The notes: generated by a model not told the origin, from the sequence alone. Shown: positions 7,327 to 16,365, counted from the stretch's first letter. The stretch: 64,000 nt of DNA from Amphiplicatus sp046296195 (GCA_046296195.1 JBKBLR010000009.1:1-64000), one strand, 5' to 3'. Translations and numbers: made by a program.

Positions 7327-7677
7327 TCAGAGGATTTTTTCCTTGACGGCCGCGGTCCAGCCGACGTGAACGTCGGTTACGCCGCGAACAATCAGCGGGC
7401 GCTTGATCAGCGCCGGGTGCGCCGCCATCAGCGTCACGGCTTTGGCTTCGGCAAGACTCGCTTTTTGATCGACCGACAGCGCGCGCCAGGCAGCCGACGC
7501 CTTGTTCAGCATCGCCTCCCAGCCGGCGGTCTTCGCCCATTTCGCGATTTGCGCTTTCGTCAGGCCGTCCTCGCGCACGTCGTGAAAGGCGTAAGAAACA
7601 CCCGCCGCGTCGAGTTCCTTTCTCGCGCGTTTGCAGGTGTCGCAGGTCTTGAGCCCGTAGAGGTCGAGCGTCGCCAC
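7327..7677 (-). CDS. ArsC/Spx-family thioredoxin-fold reductase
   Basis: A 116-residue protein of the ArsC/Spx/YffB family. The N-terminal active-site segment is CDTCKRARKEL (about residues 12-22), followed by the family stretch FHDVREDGL and the C-terminal IKRPLIVRG region that holds the cis-proline loop. YffB-like members probably act on glutathione-linked thiols rather than on arsenate. The start is GTG at 7677, which abuts the stop of the upstream cystathionine beta-synthase gene, so the two are translationally coupled. That pairing suits a thiol or sulfur role, but the substrate is unknown. Confidence 0.82.
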   Translation of the reverse strand: MATLDLYGLKTCDTCKRARKELDAAGVSYAFHDVREDGLTKAQIAKWAKTAGWEAMLNKASAAWRALSVDQKASLAEAKAVTLMAAHPALIKRPLIVRGVTDVHVGWTAAVKEKIL

Positions 7678-9066
7678 TCACGCCACCTGCAGCCGCAGGT
7701 AATTCAGCAAATCCGTTCGCGTGATGAGCCCTTCGAACTTGCCGCCCTTGGTCACTACGGCAACATGGCCCTTGGCGAAGACCGGCAGCAGCTCCTCCAT
7801 CTTTTCAGACGCATCGAGCGTCTCGACGCGATAGGTCATCGCCGATTTCACCGGATCCTTGAACTTGTCGCGGTTCCTGACGACGGCGAAGAGAATGTCT
7901 TCCTCGTCGATGATGCCGGCGAGCGTTCCGTCCTCGCTCAGGACGGGAAGCTGCGAAATGTCATAAAGCTTCATCCGCCCATAGGCGACCATCAGCGTGT
8001 CGTCGGGCTTCACCGTCACGGTGGCGCGTTCGGAATGCTTTCGGGTGATGAGGTCGGTGAGATCGCCCTTCGGCGGGCGCTTCAGGAATCCCTGATCGTA
8101 CATCCAGTAATCATTGTACATCTTGGAGAGATATTTGTCGCCGCGATCGCAGACAAAGGCGACCACCCGCTTCTTCGTCTTCTGCTCGCGGCAATATTTG
8201 AGCGCGGCGGCGAGGATCGTGCCGGAGGATGAGCCGCCGAGAATGCCTTCCTTTTTCAGCAGGTCGCGCGCCGCCTCGAAGCTTTCCTTGTCGGAGATGC
8301 CATAGGCCTTCTTCACGCGCGTGAGGTCGCAGACGTCGGGGATGAAATCCTCCCCAATGCCTTCGACGAGCCAGGACCCCACCTCGTTCGGCTTGACGCC
8401 AGTGTTGACGTAGTCGGTGAGGATCGAGCCCTTGGGGTCGGCAAGGATCATCTCGACATGCGGGGCCTCGCGCTCGAAGAAGCGCGACAGGCCGGTGATG
8501 GTGCCGCCGGAGCCGACGCCGGCGACGAGCGCGTGCATGTCGCGGCCCGTCTGCCCCCAGATCTCGGGCCCGGTGATCCGTTCATGCGCGTCCGGATTCG
8601 CCTTGTTGCCGAACTGGTTGACGTAGAATGCGCCGGTCTCATCGGCGATCCGCTGCGCGACGTCCTGATAATAGTCGGGATGGCCCTTGCCGACGTCAGA
8701 GCGCGTGAGGCGCACGTCGGCGCCCAGCGCTTTCAGATGAAAGATCTTCTCCTGCGCCATCTTGTCCGGAACGACGATGGTGAGGCGATAGCCCTTCTGC
8801 GCCGCGACGAGGGCGAGGGCCAGGCCGGTGTTGCCGGCGGTCGCCTCGACGATCGCGCCGCCAGGCTTCAACCTGCCGTCGCGCTCGGCCGCCTCGATCA
8901 TCGCCAGGCCGATGCGGTCCTTGATCGAGCCGCCGGGGTTGTTCGACTCAAGCTTCAGGAACAGCTCGCAGGGCCCGGTGTCGATCTTCGAGATTCGCAC
9001 CATCGGCGTCCTGCCGATTCCTTCGAGCACATTGTCGAAGACCGGTCCGAACGGCGTTTCCTGCAT
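7678..9066 (-). CDS. cbs: Cystathionine beta-synthase (PLP enzyme with CBS domain pair)
   Basis: A 462-residue PLP enzyme that joins serine and homocysteine to cystathionine in reverse transsulfuration. The PLP lysine lies in NNPGGSIKDRIG (about residue 50), the phosphate loop is GSGGTITG and the C-terminal half (about 330-462) is a CBS-domain pair beginning at the KHSERATVTV segment. The CBS pair and the length separate it from plain cysteine synthase. A ribosome site GGGAG sits eight bases before the ATG. The ArsC-like gene follows immediately. Together with metB, metX and metK in the window it links methionine and cysteine pools. Confidence 0.9.
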   Translation of the reverse strand: MQETPFGPVFDNVLEGIGRTPMVRISKIDTGPCELFLKLESNNPGGSIKDRIGLAMIEAAERDGRLKPGGAIVEATAGNTGLALALVAAQKGYRLTIVVPDKMAQEKIFHLKALGADVRLTRSDVGKGHPDYYQDVAQRIADETGAFYVNQFGNKANPDAHERITGPEIWGQTGRDMHALVAGVGSGGTITGLSRFFEREAPHVEMILADPKGSILTDYVNTGVKPNEVGSWLVEGIGEDFIPDVCDLTRVKKAYGISDKESFEAARDLLKKEGILGGSSSGTILAAALKYCREQKTKKRVVAFVCDRGDKYLSKMYNDYWMYDQGFLKRPPKGDLTDLITRKHSERATVTVKPDDTLMVAYGRMKLYDISQLPVLSEDGTLAGIIDEEDILFAVVRNRDKFKDPVKSAMTYRVETLDASEKMEELLPVFAKGHVAVVTKGGKFEGLITRTDLLNYLRLQVA

Positions 9067-9163
9067 GTTGGATCTCCCGAGGCGCGCCGCCCCTTAAACC
9101 CGACCCGGCGCGGCGCGGCAAGGCGAGCGCGACTGCGCGCCCGCAGCGAAGCGAGGATCGCCC

Positions 9164-9189
9164 TTCAGCGATCGGTTACGATCACTGAA
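9164..9189 (-). repeat. Palindromic 3'-end element, copy B
   Basis: Arms TTCAGCGATCG (9164-9174) and CGATCACTGAA (9179-9189) enclose GTTA, seven bases past the mnmC stop. On the minus-strand RNA all 11 positions pair (one U-G). Compared with copy A at 7272-7309, one pair changes from G-C to A-U and others to wobble pairs, so the fold is kept. The flank GCGAAGCGAGGA at about 9146 is shared with copy A. No long U run follows. Confidence 0.6.
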
Positions 9190-9196
9190 AGCCGGC

Positions 9197-11110
9197 TTAA
9201 GTCGACCGGCGCGCGACCGCGCGTTTGAGGTCGCGGATGAAAAATCGCGCCGGATGCAGCGCTTCGGCGATTTCCCGCTCGACAGGCGCAGGCGCGCCGG
9301 TCATTTCAGCGATGATCATCGCGGCGCAAAGCGGCGCCGTCACGAGGCCGCGCGACCCGAGCCCGGTCAACAGAAAGACATTCGGAATCAGCCCGCCCGA
9401 GGGATAATCGCGCGCCTTGCCGAAGCGCAGATCGTCATAATGGGCGCCGTAGAAATGAAGGTCCGGGGCCGGGCCTGCGATGGGCAAGCGGTCGGGCGTC
9501 TGGCAGCGCACGCTCGCGCGCGGCGCAGCCTCGGCGACGTCGAGTGCGCCGACAAAAGAAGGCAGGCCGGCGGCGATCGCCTCGATATTGGACTGCGTCG
9601 CGTCGCGGCTGATCCTTGGTTGTTCGCCGTCGGCGATCCGGTCATAGGTGGCGCCGATGACGAGGCCGCCGCCGCGCCCCGGCGCGGCGTATGGGCCAAA
9701 GGCGTATGCGAATTCAGTCGCAGGCGCGCGCGCGAAGAAGTCGATTTGTCCGGCGACGCGCGACAGCGGCAAGGTGCGCGCTTCGGGAAAGCGCAGCGCC
9801 TCGGCGCCGTTGGCGATGACGACGGCCGCCGCGTCGATCTCCGCGCCGGACTCCAGATGGATGCACACGCCGTCCGGCCTCGGATCAATCAGGATCGCGC
9901 GCGATCGGATGAGGTCCGCCTCGCGGGCGAGCACGCGGACATAAGCAGGGGGATCGACCACGCCTGCATGCGGAAAGAACAGTCCGCCGTCGCGCGGAAT
10001 CATCATTGCTGCGGGCAGAAGGCGCGCCGATAGCGCCTTTTCCGTCCACCGACGATCATCCGCCGTCAGCGCCGGCTGCAAGACGCCGCAGGGGTTGAAG
10101 AAACGCCCTCCGGCATCGGTTTCAAGTCGTTCGATCGTTCGCAGGGCGTGCGCGAAAGCAGCGATGAAAAATCGCGACGGGGGCGCATCGCCGAGATCGA
10201 GCCGCGGCATGATCAGGCCGGCCGGATTGCCGGACGCTCCCCCGGCGAGGCCGGCCGGATCCAGGATCGCGGCCTTGAAACCGGCGGCAACCGCAGCATC
10301 GGCAAGGCTCGCGCCGGCGACGCCGCCGCCGATCACGGCGATCATGTCGTTGGGACCCAGCGGCCTGCGCGATCTCGGAAACCACGGCGCACGCAGCGTC
10401 CTTGACGGAGGGCTTTCGATGCGCGCCGTCAGCATTTCGCGCTTTCGTCCGTAGCCGGCGCGCCTTGCCGTCACAAAGCCCGCCGCCTCAAGCCCGCGCC
10501 GCACAGCGCCGGCCACGGTGAAGGTCGCCGCCGTCGCGCCCGGCGCTGAGAGGCGCGCGATCTCGCCGAGAATCGCGTCGCTCCACAGTTGAGGGTTCTT
10601 CGCCGGCGCAAATCCGTCGAGGAACCAGGCGTCGACGGCGGCCTCGCACGAGGCAAGCAGATCGCCCGCATCGCCGAGCGCGAGCGTCAGCGTCACGCCG
10701 TCGGGAAATCTCATCTGATGGAGCCCGGCGATCGGCGGCGGAAAAGCCCGCGCGAGCCGATCGACATCCGCTGCGAAAGACGGCCAGGCAGCGCCGGCGC
10801 GGCGAAGGTCCTCAGGACGAAGAGGAAACTTCTCGAACGACAGATAGTCGAGGCGGGCCGAGGTCCGACGCGTCTTTCGCCACAGCGCCAGGACCGAGAA
10901 AAAATTCAGGCCCGATCCAAATCCGAGCTCGCCGATGGTGAACCGGTGTGAGGCGGCCAGGCGGCGCTCAAGATCATTTCCCTTGATGAAGACGTGGTCC
11001 GTTTCCTCAGCGCCGTCGCCGGAGAAATAGATGTCATCAAAAAAAATGGACCGGGGGGCGTTCGCCTCCCAGTCCACTTCGGCGTAGGTGATGACCCGCC
11101 CGTTCGTCAT
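9197..11110 (-). CDS. mnmC: Bifunctional tRNA wobble-uridine modification enzyme MnmC
   Basis: A 637-residue two-domain enzyme that finishes mnm5s2U34 in tRNAs. The N-terminal MnmD-type methyltransferase (to about residue 245) has the SAM site IGELGFGSGLNF and the DAWFLDGFAPAKNPQLW catalytic stretch. The C-terminal domain starts with the FAD fold MIAVIGGGVAGASLA (about 255) and contains GLGSRGLVTAPL near the end; it removes the carboxymethyl group. The length is close to that of E. coli MnmC, so both halves are complete. Its stop is followed by a palindromic element. The phasin gene ends 15 bases upstream of its start on the same strand, but has its own leader. Confidence 0.93.
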   Translation of the reverse strand: MTNGRVITYAEVDWEANAPRSIFFDDIYFSGDGAEETDHVFIKGNDLERRLAASHRFTIGELGFGSGLNFFSVLALWRKTRRTSARLDYLSFEKFPLRPEDLRRAGAAWPSFAADVDRLARAFPPPIAGLHQMRFPDGVTLTLALGDAGDLLASCEAAVDAWFLDGFAPAKNPQLWSDAILGEIARLSAPGATAATFTVAGAVRRGLEAAGFVTARRAGYGRKREMLTARIESPPSRTLRAPWFPRSRRPLGPNDMIAVIGGGVAGASLADAAVAAGFKAAILDPAGLAGGASGNPAGLIMPRLDLGDAPPSRFFIAAFAHALRTIERLETDAGGRFFNPCGVLQPALTADDRRWTEKALSARLLPAAMMIPRDGGLFFPHAGVVDPPAYVRVLAREADLIRSRAILIDPRPDGVCIHLESGAEIDAAAVVIANGAEALRFPEARTLPLSRVAGQIDFFARAPATEFAYAFGPYAAPGRGGGLVIGATYDRIADGEQPRISRDATQSNIEAIAAGLPSFVGALDVAEAAPRASVRCQTPDRLPIAGPAPDLHFYGAHYDDLRFGKARDYPSGGLIPNVFLLTGLGSRGLVTAPLCAAMIIAEMTGAPAPVEREIAEALHPARFFIRDLKRAVARRST

Positions 11111-11125
11111 GAACGAGCCGATAAG

Positions 11126-11644
11126 TCACTTGCCCTGGAACGGAAAGAACCGGTCGAAGGCAGGCGTGAATGAAAAGGCCGTCGCGTAGCTCTTAGACAT
11201 CGGCTCGAACGCCGCGCGCGCCGCTTCGGCCGAGGCCTCCGTGATGGCGCGCAAGCGCTCGGCGCGCGTATCGAACAGTTTGGTGAAATAGCTGCGCTGG
11301 ATCTCGAAGGCGTCGGCGGCCGACTTGGCGCGCGCAAGCTCATTCGCGAATTCGACGGCTTCCGAGATCTCTTCGCGGGCGGCGGCCATGAGGTCGGCGT
11401 TCACGGATTTGATGCGCTCGTTCGCAGCTTCGAACCCGTCGCGGGCGGCGGCGAAGGCGTCCTCAGCCTCGGCGCGGAACTTCTCGGCATTGTCATTGAA
11501 GGTCTTCAGCGCGGTCTCGTACTGATCGCGGGCGGCGTCCGACCAGCTGCTCACAGCGTCAAAGGCGGTCTCCGCACCGGTTTCAACAGTGTCCTCGACG
11601 TCCTTGGCGACGCGGCGCGTCGTGGTCTTTTTGGCTGCGGCCAT
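11126..11644 (-). CDS. Phasin family protein (PHA granule-associated)
   Basis: A 172-residue helical, alanine-rich protein of the phasin family. The lysine/threonine-rich start (AAAKKTTTRR) is followed by long amphipathic helices with the family core segment ADLMAAAREEISEAVEFANELARAKSAADAFEIQ interrupted by few breaks. Phasins coat polyhydroxyalkanoate granules. The ATG at 11644 has a perfect AAGGAG eight bases upstream; longer frames to 11710 have no ribosome site. TGC/GCA-rich clusters in the upstream gap resemble sites read by the PhaR repressor. No PHA synthase gene is in the window. Confidence 0.85.
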   Translation of the reverse strand: MAAAKKTTTRRVAKDVEDTVETGAETAFDAVSSWSDAARDQYETALKTFNDNAEKFRAEAEDAFAAARDGFEAANERIKSVNADLMAAAREEISEAVEFANELARAKSAADAFEIQRSYFTKLFDTRAERLRAITEASAEAARAAFEPMSKSYATAFSFTPAFDRFFPFQGK

Positions 11645-11748
11645 GGGTGGCTCCTTGCAAAGGTTTTTCCAGCCCGGAACGGGCGGCCGCGCCATGTTGC
11701 AGCGCAGCATTCGGAGGGGTTAGCCCAATTTCGGCGGTGCAGCAAGCC

Positions 11749-12948
11749 CTAGGACGTGAGACGGGTCAGGGTGTCGAGGGAAGCATAGCCGTCCGCCGGC
11801 TGCCCGGTGCTCTGCTGCCAGGCCTTCAGCGCCCGTTTGGTGCCGGCCCCGATCACCCCGTCGACGGGTCCGGGATCGAAACCCTTGTCCTTCAGCGCCT
11901 GCTGCAGGGCCTTGCGCTCCTCAAGCGTCAGCGCGCGGTCGGCGCGCGGCCAGGCCGCGGCGATCGGCTTTTGCCGATTGGCGAAATGGTCGGCGAGGAG
12001 CCCAACGGCGAGCGCATAAGACGTCGACCGGTTATATTTGAGGATCGCCTCGAAATTATCGAACACGAGAAAGGCTGGGCCTTTTGCGCCCGCCGGCAGG
12101 AGAATCCGGCCATGGGCGTTGGGGTCGATGTCGGCGGCGAGGTTGACGTGGACCCCGCTGATCCCGGCCCCGGCCCATTCAATAACCGCCTTGGTGACGT
12201 CGACATCGGCGAGCGCGTAGTCGAATCCGGCGGGGAGTTTCACTTCGAAACCCCAGGGCGCGTTCGCACGATAGCCTGAGGCGCGAAGGTAATTCGCCGT
12301 CGAGGCGAACACGTCGTCGAGATCCGTCCAGATGTTGCGCTTGCCGTCCCCGCCATGGTCGACGGCGTAGACGAGATAGGTCGTCGGAATGAACTGGGTC
12401 TGGCCCATCGCGCCGGCCCATGAGCCGCGCAGCTGGGCGCGGTCGGCATAGCCGTTCTGCAGGATCTTGAGCGCGCCGATCAGCTGCTCGCGACCATAAG
12501 CGGTCCGCCGGCCTTTCCACGCCAGCGTCGCCAGCGCGCTGAAGACGTCATAATCGCCCATCACCGCGCCATATGACGATTCAAGGCCCCAGATGGCGGC
12601 GATGATTTCCTGGTCGACGCCGAACTCGGCTTCAACGCGGTTGAGCAGCGCAAGGTTTTCAGCGATTTTCGCGCGACCGTCAGCGATGCGCTTTGTTGAA
12701 ACCGCGCTGTCGAGATAGTCCCAGACCGAGCGGGCGAATTCGGGCTGATTGTCGTTGAGTTCGAAGACCCGCCGGTTCATGATGACGCCGTCAAGGGCGA
12801 GATCGATGATCTCGCGCCTGATGCCGGCGGCGGCCGCTTCTGAGCGGAAGCCCTTCAGCCAGTCTTCAAAACCTGGGTCGTCGGCGAGGGCGGGCTGGGC
12901 GGCGATGGCCGCCAGGGCGAGCGCTGCAAGACCTTTGAAAAACCGCAT
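11749..12948 (-). CDS. Lytic murein transglycosylase, MltB type, with peptidoglycan-binding domain
   Basis: A periplasmic enzyme that cleaves the MurNAc-GlcNAc bond to form anhydro-MurNAc. A signal peptide (hydrophobic stretch ending AQPALA-DD) is followed by an SLT_2 domain with the catalytic Glu in IWGLESSYG and the GAMGQTQFIPTTYL motif. The last ~60 residues form a peptidoglycan-binding type 1 domain (GLKDKGFDPG-like to DTLTRLTS). I chose the ATG at 12948, which begins the signal peptide cleanly; an in-frame GTG at 12957 is possible. The anhydro-muropeptides it makes would feed the AmgK/MurU recycling route encoded earlier in the window. Confidence 0.9.
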   Translation of the reverse strand: MRFFKGLAALALAAIAAQPALADDPGFEDWLKGFRSEAAAAGIRREIIDLALDGVIMNRRVFELNDNQPEFARSVWDYLDSAVSTKRIADGRAKIAENLALLNRVEAEFGVDQEIIAAIWGLESSYGAVMGDYDVFSALATLAWKGRRTAYGREQLIGALKILQNGYADRAQLRGSWAGAMGQTQFIPTTYLVYAVDHGGDGKRNIWTDLDDVFASTANYLRASGYRANAPWGFEVKLPAGFDYALADVDVTKAVIEWAGAGISGVHVNLAADIDPNAHGRILLPAGAKGPAFLVFDNFEAILKYNRSTSYALAVGLLADHFANRQKPIAAAWPRADRALTLEERKALQQALKDKGFDPGPVDGVIGAGTKRALKAWQQSTGQPADGYASLDTLTRLTS

Positions 12949-13102
12949 CGAGTTCACGCCCCCGGCTACTTCGCTCTCCCTTTAGGGATGATCCTGCCTG
13001 CCTCACAAGGCCGGATTGGGGCAAGGGGCCTGGCTTTGCGGCTTCAGTCCGCGCTCCACATGTCTTAAGAGCGGCGACCGGGGGCTGTTAAGGAGTTTGC
13101 TC

Positions 13103-14806
13103 ATGCGCGCCTTCATCGCTGCTTTGGCGTTCGTTGCGCTTGTCAGCGCCTGCGGGCGCGGCGACAAGCCGGCCCCGGCGCCCGAAAGTCCTGCGGCGCG
13201 CGCCGAAGCGACGGTCGCCGTCGCGCCGCGCTCGGAGCTTGACGCCATGCGCGCCGCCTTCGCCCGCGTCGACATGCGATCCGACCTTTCGTTCCTGACG
13301 GCGGAGGAGAAGGACGTCGTCAACCTCCTCAATGAGGCGGGCGAACTCATGAGCGCGATCTATCTCCGGCAGATCGCCGAGCAAAATCCGGCGACGCGCG
13401 CTGCAATCGCCGCAAGCGATCTCGTCGACCGCGACCTTCTCCTCGATCTTTTCGATCTTCATTTCGGACCCTGGAACACCCTTGATCACGACAAACCATT
13501 CTATGGGGCGGGTCAAAAACCCGCCGGCGCGGCGTTCTATCCCGCCGACATGACGAAAGAGGAATTCGAGGCGCATATCGCCGCCAACCCCGCCGACAGG
13601 GAAGCCTTCACGAGTCCTTACACCGTCATTCGTCGAGACGGAGCCGGCAAGCTCATCGCCATTCCGTACCGGGAGCAATATCGCGAATGGTTGGAGCCGG
13701 CGGCGGACCTTCTCCGGCGCGCGGCCGAGCGGACGTCAAACGCAAGCCTCAAGAAGTTCCTGACCTTGCGGGCGGACGCGTTCCTCAGCGACGACTATTT
13801 CGAGTCGGAGCTCGCCTGGATGGATCTCGACGGAACGATCGAGGTCGCCATCGGGCCCTACGAGGTCTATACGGACGGGCTGTTCGGCTACAAGACCGCT
13901 TACGAAGCCTTCGTCACCGTGAAGGATCCGGCGGAAAGCGCCGCGCTCGACAAATACAAGCGATATCTCCGCGACATGGAGGCTAATCTGCCGGTCCCGG
14001 AGAGCTACAAGAATTTCAAGCGCGGTTTCGAAAGCCCGATCGCCGTCGTCACGCAGATCCATGGCGGCGGCGACAATGTTCCGGGCGTGCAGACGATCGC
14101 TTTCAACCTGCCGAATGACGAACGCGTGCGCGAAGCCAAGGGCGCTAAGAAAGTCCTGCTCAATAACGTCATGGCGGCGAAGTTCGACCGCATCCTCGCG
14201 CCGATGGCGGCTCATGTGCTGGCGCCTGATCAGGCGTCGATGCTGCTGCAAAAATATATGGGCGCGGAAACGCTGTTTCACGAATTATCGCACAGCCTCG
14301 GGCCCGGCGCGATCGTCAAGAACGGCGCGCCGACGACGGTCGGCGCGGAGCTGAAGGAACTCTACTCCGCGACCGAAGAAGGCAAGGCGGACGTCATGGG
14401 CGCATGGAACATTCTCTTCATGATGGAGAAGGGCGAGCTTCCGGCGGCGGAGAAACAACAATTCCTCGCCACCTATTTCGTCGGGCTCTTCCGCGCGATG
14501 CGTTTCGGCGTCAACGAAGCCCATGGCCGCGGGGCCGCCGTCCAATACGCCTATTTCAGGAACGCCGGCGCGGTCGGCGTCGACGAGGCGAGCGGCAAGC
14601 TGCGCCTTGATTTCGGAAAGCTTGAAGCCGCGATCCGCGACCTCACCCGCGACTTCGTCATCGTTCAGGGCGACGGCGACTACGAGAAGGCGAAGTCGTT
14701 TCTCGACCGCTGGGCCGCGCTCGATGCGCCGGCGCAAGAGATCATCGCGTCGCTGGTCGACATTCCGGTCGACATCCAGCCGGCCTATCCCGCACGGGTC
14801 CCATAA
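13103..14806 (+). CDS. Lipoprotein zinc peptidase, dipeptidyl-peptidase III (M49)-like
   Basis: A 567-residue gluzincin-type metallopeptidase. The N-terminus has a lipobox (VALVSAC, Cys at residue 14), so it is a lipoprotein of the cell envelope. The metal site is the five-residue HELSH in ETLFHELSHSLGPG, with the third ligand in ATEEGKADVMGAWN. Classical M49 enzymes have a six-residue HELLGH; the short form fits the bacterial and NUDX3-like branch of the superfamily. The ATG has an excellent AAGGAG ribosome site (13090-13095). Substrate unknown. The gene is divergent from the MltB-type gene. Confidence 0.85.
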   Translation: MRAFIAALAFVALVSACGRGDKPAPAPESPAARAEATVAVAPRSELDAMRAAFARVDMRSDLSFLTAEEKDVVNLLNEAGELMSAIYLRQIAEQNPATRAAIAASDLVDRDLLLDLFDLHFGPWNTLDHDKPFYGAGQKPAGAAFYPADMTKEEFEAHIAANPADREAFTSPYTVIRRDGAGKLIAIPYREQYREWLEPAADLLRRAAERTSNASLKKFLTLRADAFLSDDYFESELAWMDLDGTIEVAIGPYEVYTDGLFGYKTAYEAFVTVKDPAESAALDKYKRYLRDMEANLPVPESYKNFKRGFESPIAVVTQIHGGGDNVPGVQTIAFNLPNDERVREAKGAKKVLLNNVMAAKFDRILAPMAAHVLAPDQASMLLQKYMGAETLFHELSHSLGPGAIVKNGAPTTVGAELKELYSATEEGKADVMGAWNILFMMEKGELPAAEKQQFLATYFVGLFRAMRFGVNEAHGRGAAVQYAYFRNAGAVGVDEASGKLRLDFGKLEAAIRDLTRDFVIVQGDGDYEKAKSFLDRWAALDAPAQEIIASLVDIPVDIQPAYPARVP

Positions 14807-14817
14807 GTCGCCGGCCC

Positions 14818-15258
14818 TCACCAGCTGCCGACATTCGGCATCGACGCCCAGGGCTCCTTCGGCGGCAAAAGGGCGCCGCGCTGAAGAAGCTCGATCGAAA
14901 TGCCGTCGGGAGAGCGCACGAACGCCATATGGCCGTCGCGCGGCGGCCGGTTTATGACGACGCCCATGGCCGCGAGCTTCTCGCAAGCCGCGTAGACGTC
15001 ATCGACCCGGAAGGCGAGATGGCCGAAATTCCGCCCGCCTTTGTATTCCTCCGGGTCCCAATTATAAGTCAGCTCGATCATAGGAGCCTTTGTCTCGCGC
15101 GCCGTTTCGGCGTCGCCCGGCGCGGCGAGGAAGACGAGCGTGAAGCGGCCCTTCTCGTTGTCGTGACGGCTGATCTCGACGAGGCCGAGCCCGTCGCGAT
15201 AAAAGCGCAACGACGCTTCGAGGTCGCTGACGCGCACCATCGTATGCAGGTAGTTCAC
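14818..15258 (-). CDS. gloA: Glyoxalase I (lactoylglutathione lyase), VOC family
   Basis: A 146-residue vicinal-oxygen-chelate enzyme. The four metal ligands are visible at the spacing of glyoxalase I: H5, E62 (in MIELTYNW), H80 (in FGHLAFRVDD) and E123 (in GISIELLQ). It isomerises the hemithioacetal of methylglyoxal and glutathione to lactoylglutathione. The start is GTG at 15258 overlapping the stop of the upstream membrane gene by four bases, so it is translated in a unit with that gene and the DUF2244 gene. The C-terminal extension to residue 146 is a little longer than in E. coli GloA. Confidence 0.9.
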   Translation of the reverse strand: MNYLHTMVRVSDLEASLRFYRDGLGLVEISRHDNEKGRFTLVFLAAPGDAETARETKAPMIELTYNWDPEEYKGGRNFGHLAFRVDDVYAACEKLAAMGVVINRPPRDGHMAFVRSPDGISIELLQRGALLPPKEPWASMPNVGSW

Positions 15259-15812
15259 GCCGAAGCTCCTTTTGCGCGCTCGATCTCCAGCTCTTCCTCC
15301 AGATAGCCGGGACGGCGCGCATGGTAGCGCCGCATGGCGATCGCGACGATCGCGATCCAGACGACAAGCAGGCCGAAATAATAGCCGATCAGGAGGATGT
15401 CGCTGATCCAGAGCATGGCGACCGTCTCCCCGTCGTCGCGGTTGAGCAGCCGCTCGGCGCCCTCTACCGGCACGGCGCGGGCGAGGCGTTCGGCGTCCGG
15501 CGACAGGCCGAGCGAGCCAAGCCCCCAGGCGATCGCGCCGAGAATGTAGAACGTCGCCGGCAGGGCGATGACGAAGGCGGTCGCCGCGGCGAGCGCGTAT
15601 TTCGGCAGCCGCGGGAAATGCACCCTGACGAATAAGGCGCGAAACCGCGCTTCATCAAGACCGGCGACCGAGTCCCTATCGCCCTCCTTCCGGCGCGCCC
15701 ATTCAAGGCCGGCGCTTTCCTCGATGTCAGCCCGCATCTTCTTCGCCCAGCGCCAATAGGCGAGCGCGGCGACGCCGAGCGCGCCGAACGCGGCAAGGAA
15801 GAAGGCGAGCAT
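15255..15812 (-). CDS. Uncharacterised inner-membrane protein with three predicted helices
   Basis: A 185-residue protein I do not recognise. It opens with a membrane anchor (LAFFLAAFGALGVAALAYWRW), has a charged middle, then a second hydrophobic stretch (YALAAATAFVIALPATFYIL) and a third near the end (ISDILLIGYYFGLLVVWIAI), finishing in a charged tail. The ATG at 15812 is used because it starts the first helix. It lies four bases after the DUF2244 gene and overlaps gloA. The small operon is DUF2244-membrane protein-gloA; a shared function is not evident. Confidence 0.7.
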   Translation of the reverse strand: MLAFFLAAFGALGVAALAYWRWAKKMRADIEESAGLEWARRKEGDRDSVAGLDEARFRALFVRVHFPRLPKYALAAATAFVIALPATFYILGAIAWGLGSLGLSPDAERLARAVPVEGAERLLNRDDGETVAMLWISDILLIGYYFGLLVVWIAIVAIAMRRYHARRPGYLEEELEIERAKGASA

Positions 15813-15816
15813 CGGC

Positions 15817-16365
15817 TCAGGCCCCGCTGCTTGCGCGCTTGACCGCGTTGGCGAGCGCACGGCCGAATTCGACGCGCTCGTCAGGCGACAGGAAGGCCCC
15901 GAGAATGAGCGATCGCCCTCTCGAAATGACGCGAACCTGCGCCTCATGTTCGCCTTCGCGGTCGATCACCACGCGCGTCCACGTCGGCTGCAGCCGCCAC
16001 CGCGATTCGTGTCCCGACGGCAACACGCGCGCAACGCGCATGTCGCCCGCATGAATGATAACGCGCTCATGAAGCCGCCCCTGCCGGTATGAAAGCTTGA
16101 AGGCAAGCCAGACGAGAAAGACGTCAAGGCCGCAGAACCCGATCACGGGCCAGGCGCCGATCGCGTAGAAATAGGCGCCGAACACCATGTTCGCGCCGAT
16201 GACGACGCTCATCACGGCGAGAAACCCGGCGTTCGGCAGCGAGCGGTTGGGCTGGAGCGTCGCGTCAAAAAGCGCGTCGCCGGAAGGAGCCTCTATCCTG
16301 GGATCGAGTGAACGCCCCTTCTCGTCAGGAGCCATGGTTTCGACATCGGCGGGGCGCTGCGGCAT
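15817..16365 (-). CDS. DUF2244 domain membrane protein
   Basis: A 182-residue protein of the DUF2244 family, common in Alphaproteobacteria. A polar N-terminus leads to two adjacent membrane helices (about residues 46-70 and 72-92, with a short break), then a cytoplasmic domain containing LQPTWTRVVIDREG and the GRSLILGAFLSPDERVEFGRAL block that marks the family. The function is unknown. The start at 16365 lacks a clear ribosome site; an in-frame ATG ten codons later is possible. It is divergent from nth and heads the short operon with the next membrane gene and gloA. Confidence 0.83.
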   Translation of the reverse strand: MPQRPADVETMAPDEKGRSLDPRIEAPSGDALFDATLQPNRSLPNAGFLAVMSVVIGANMVFGAYFYAIGAWPVIGFCGLDVFLVWLAFKLSYRQGRLHERVIIHAGDMRVARVLPSGHESRWRLQPTWTRVVIDREGEHEAQVRVISRGRSLILGAFLSPDERVEFGRALANAVKRASSGA

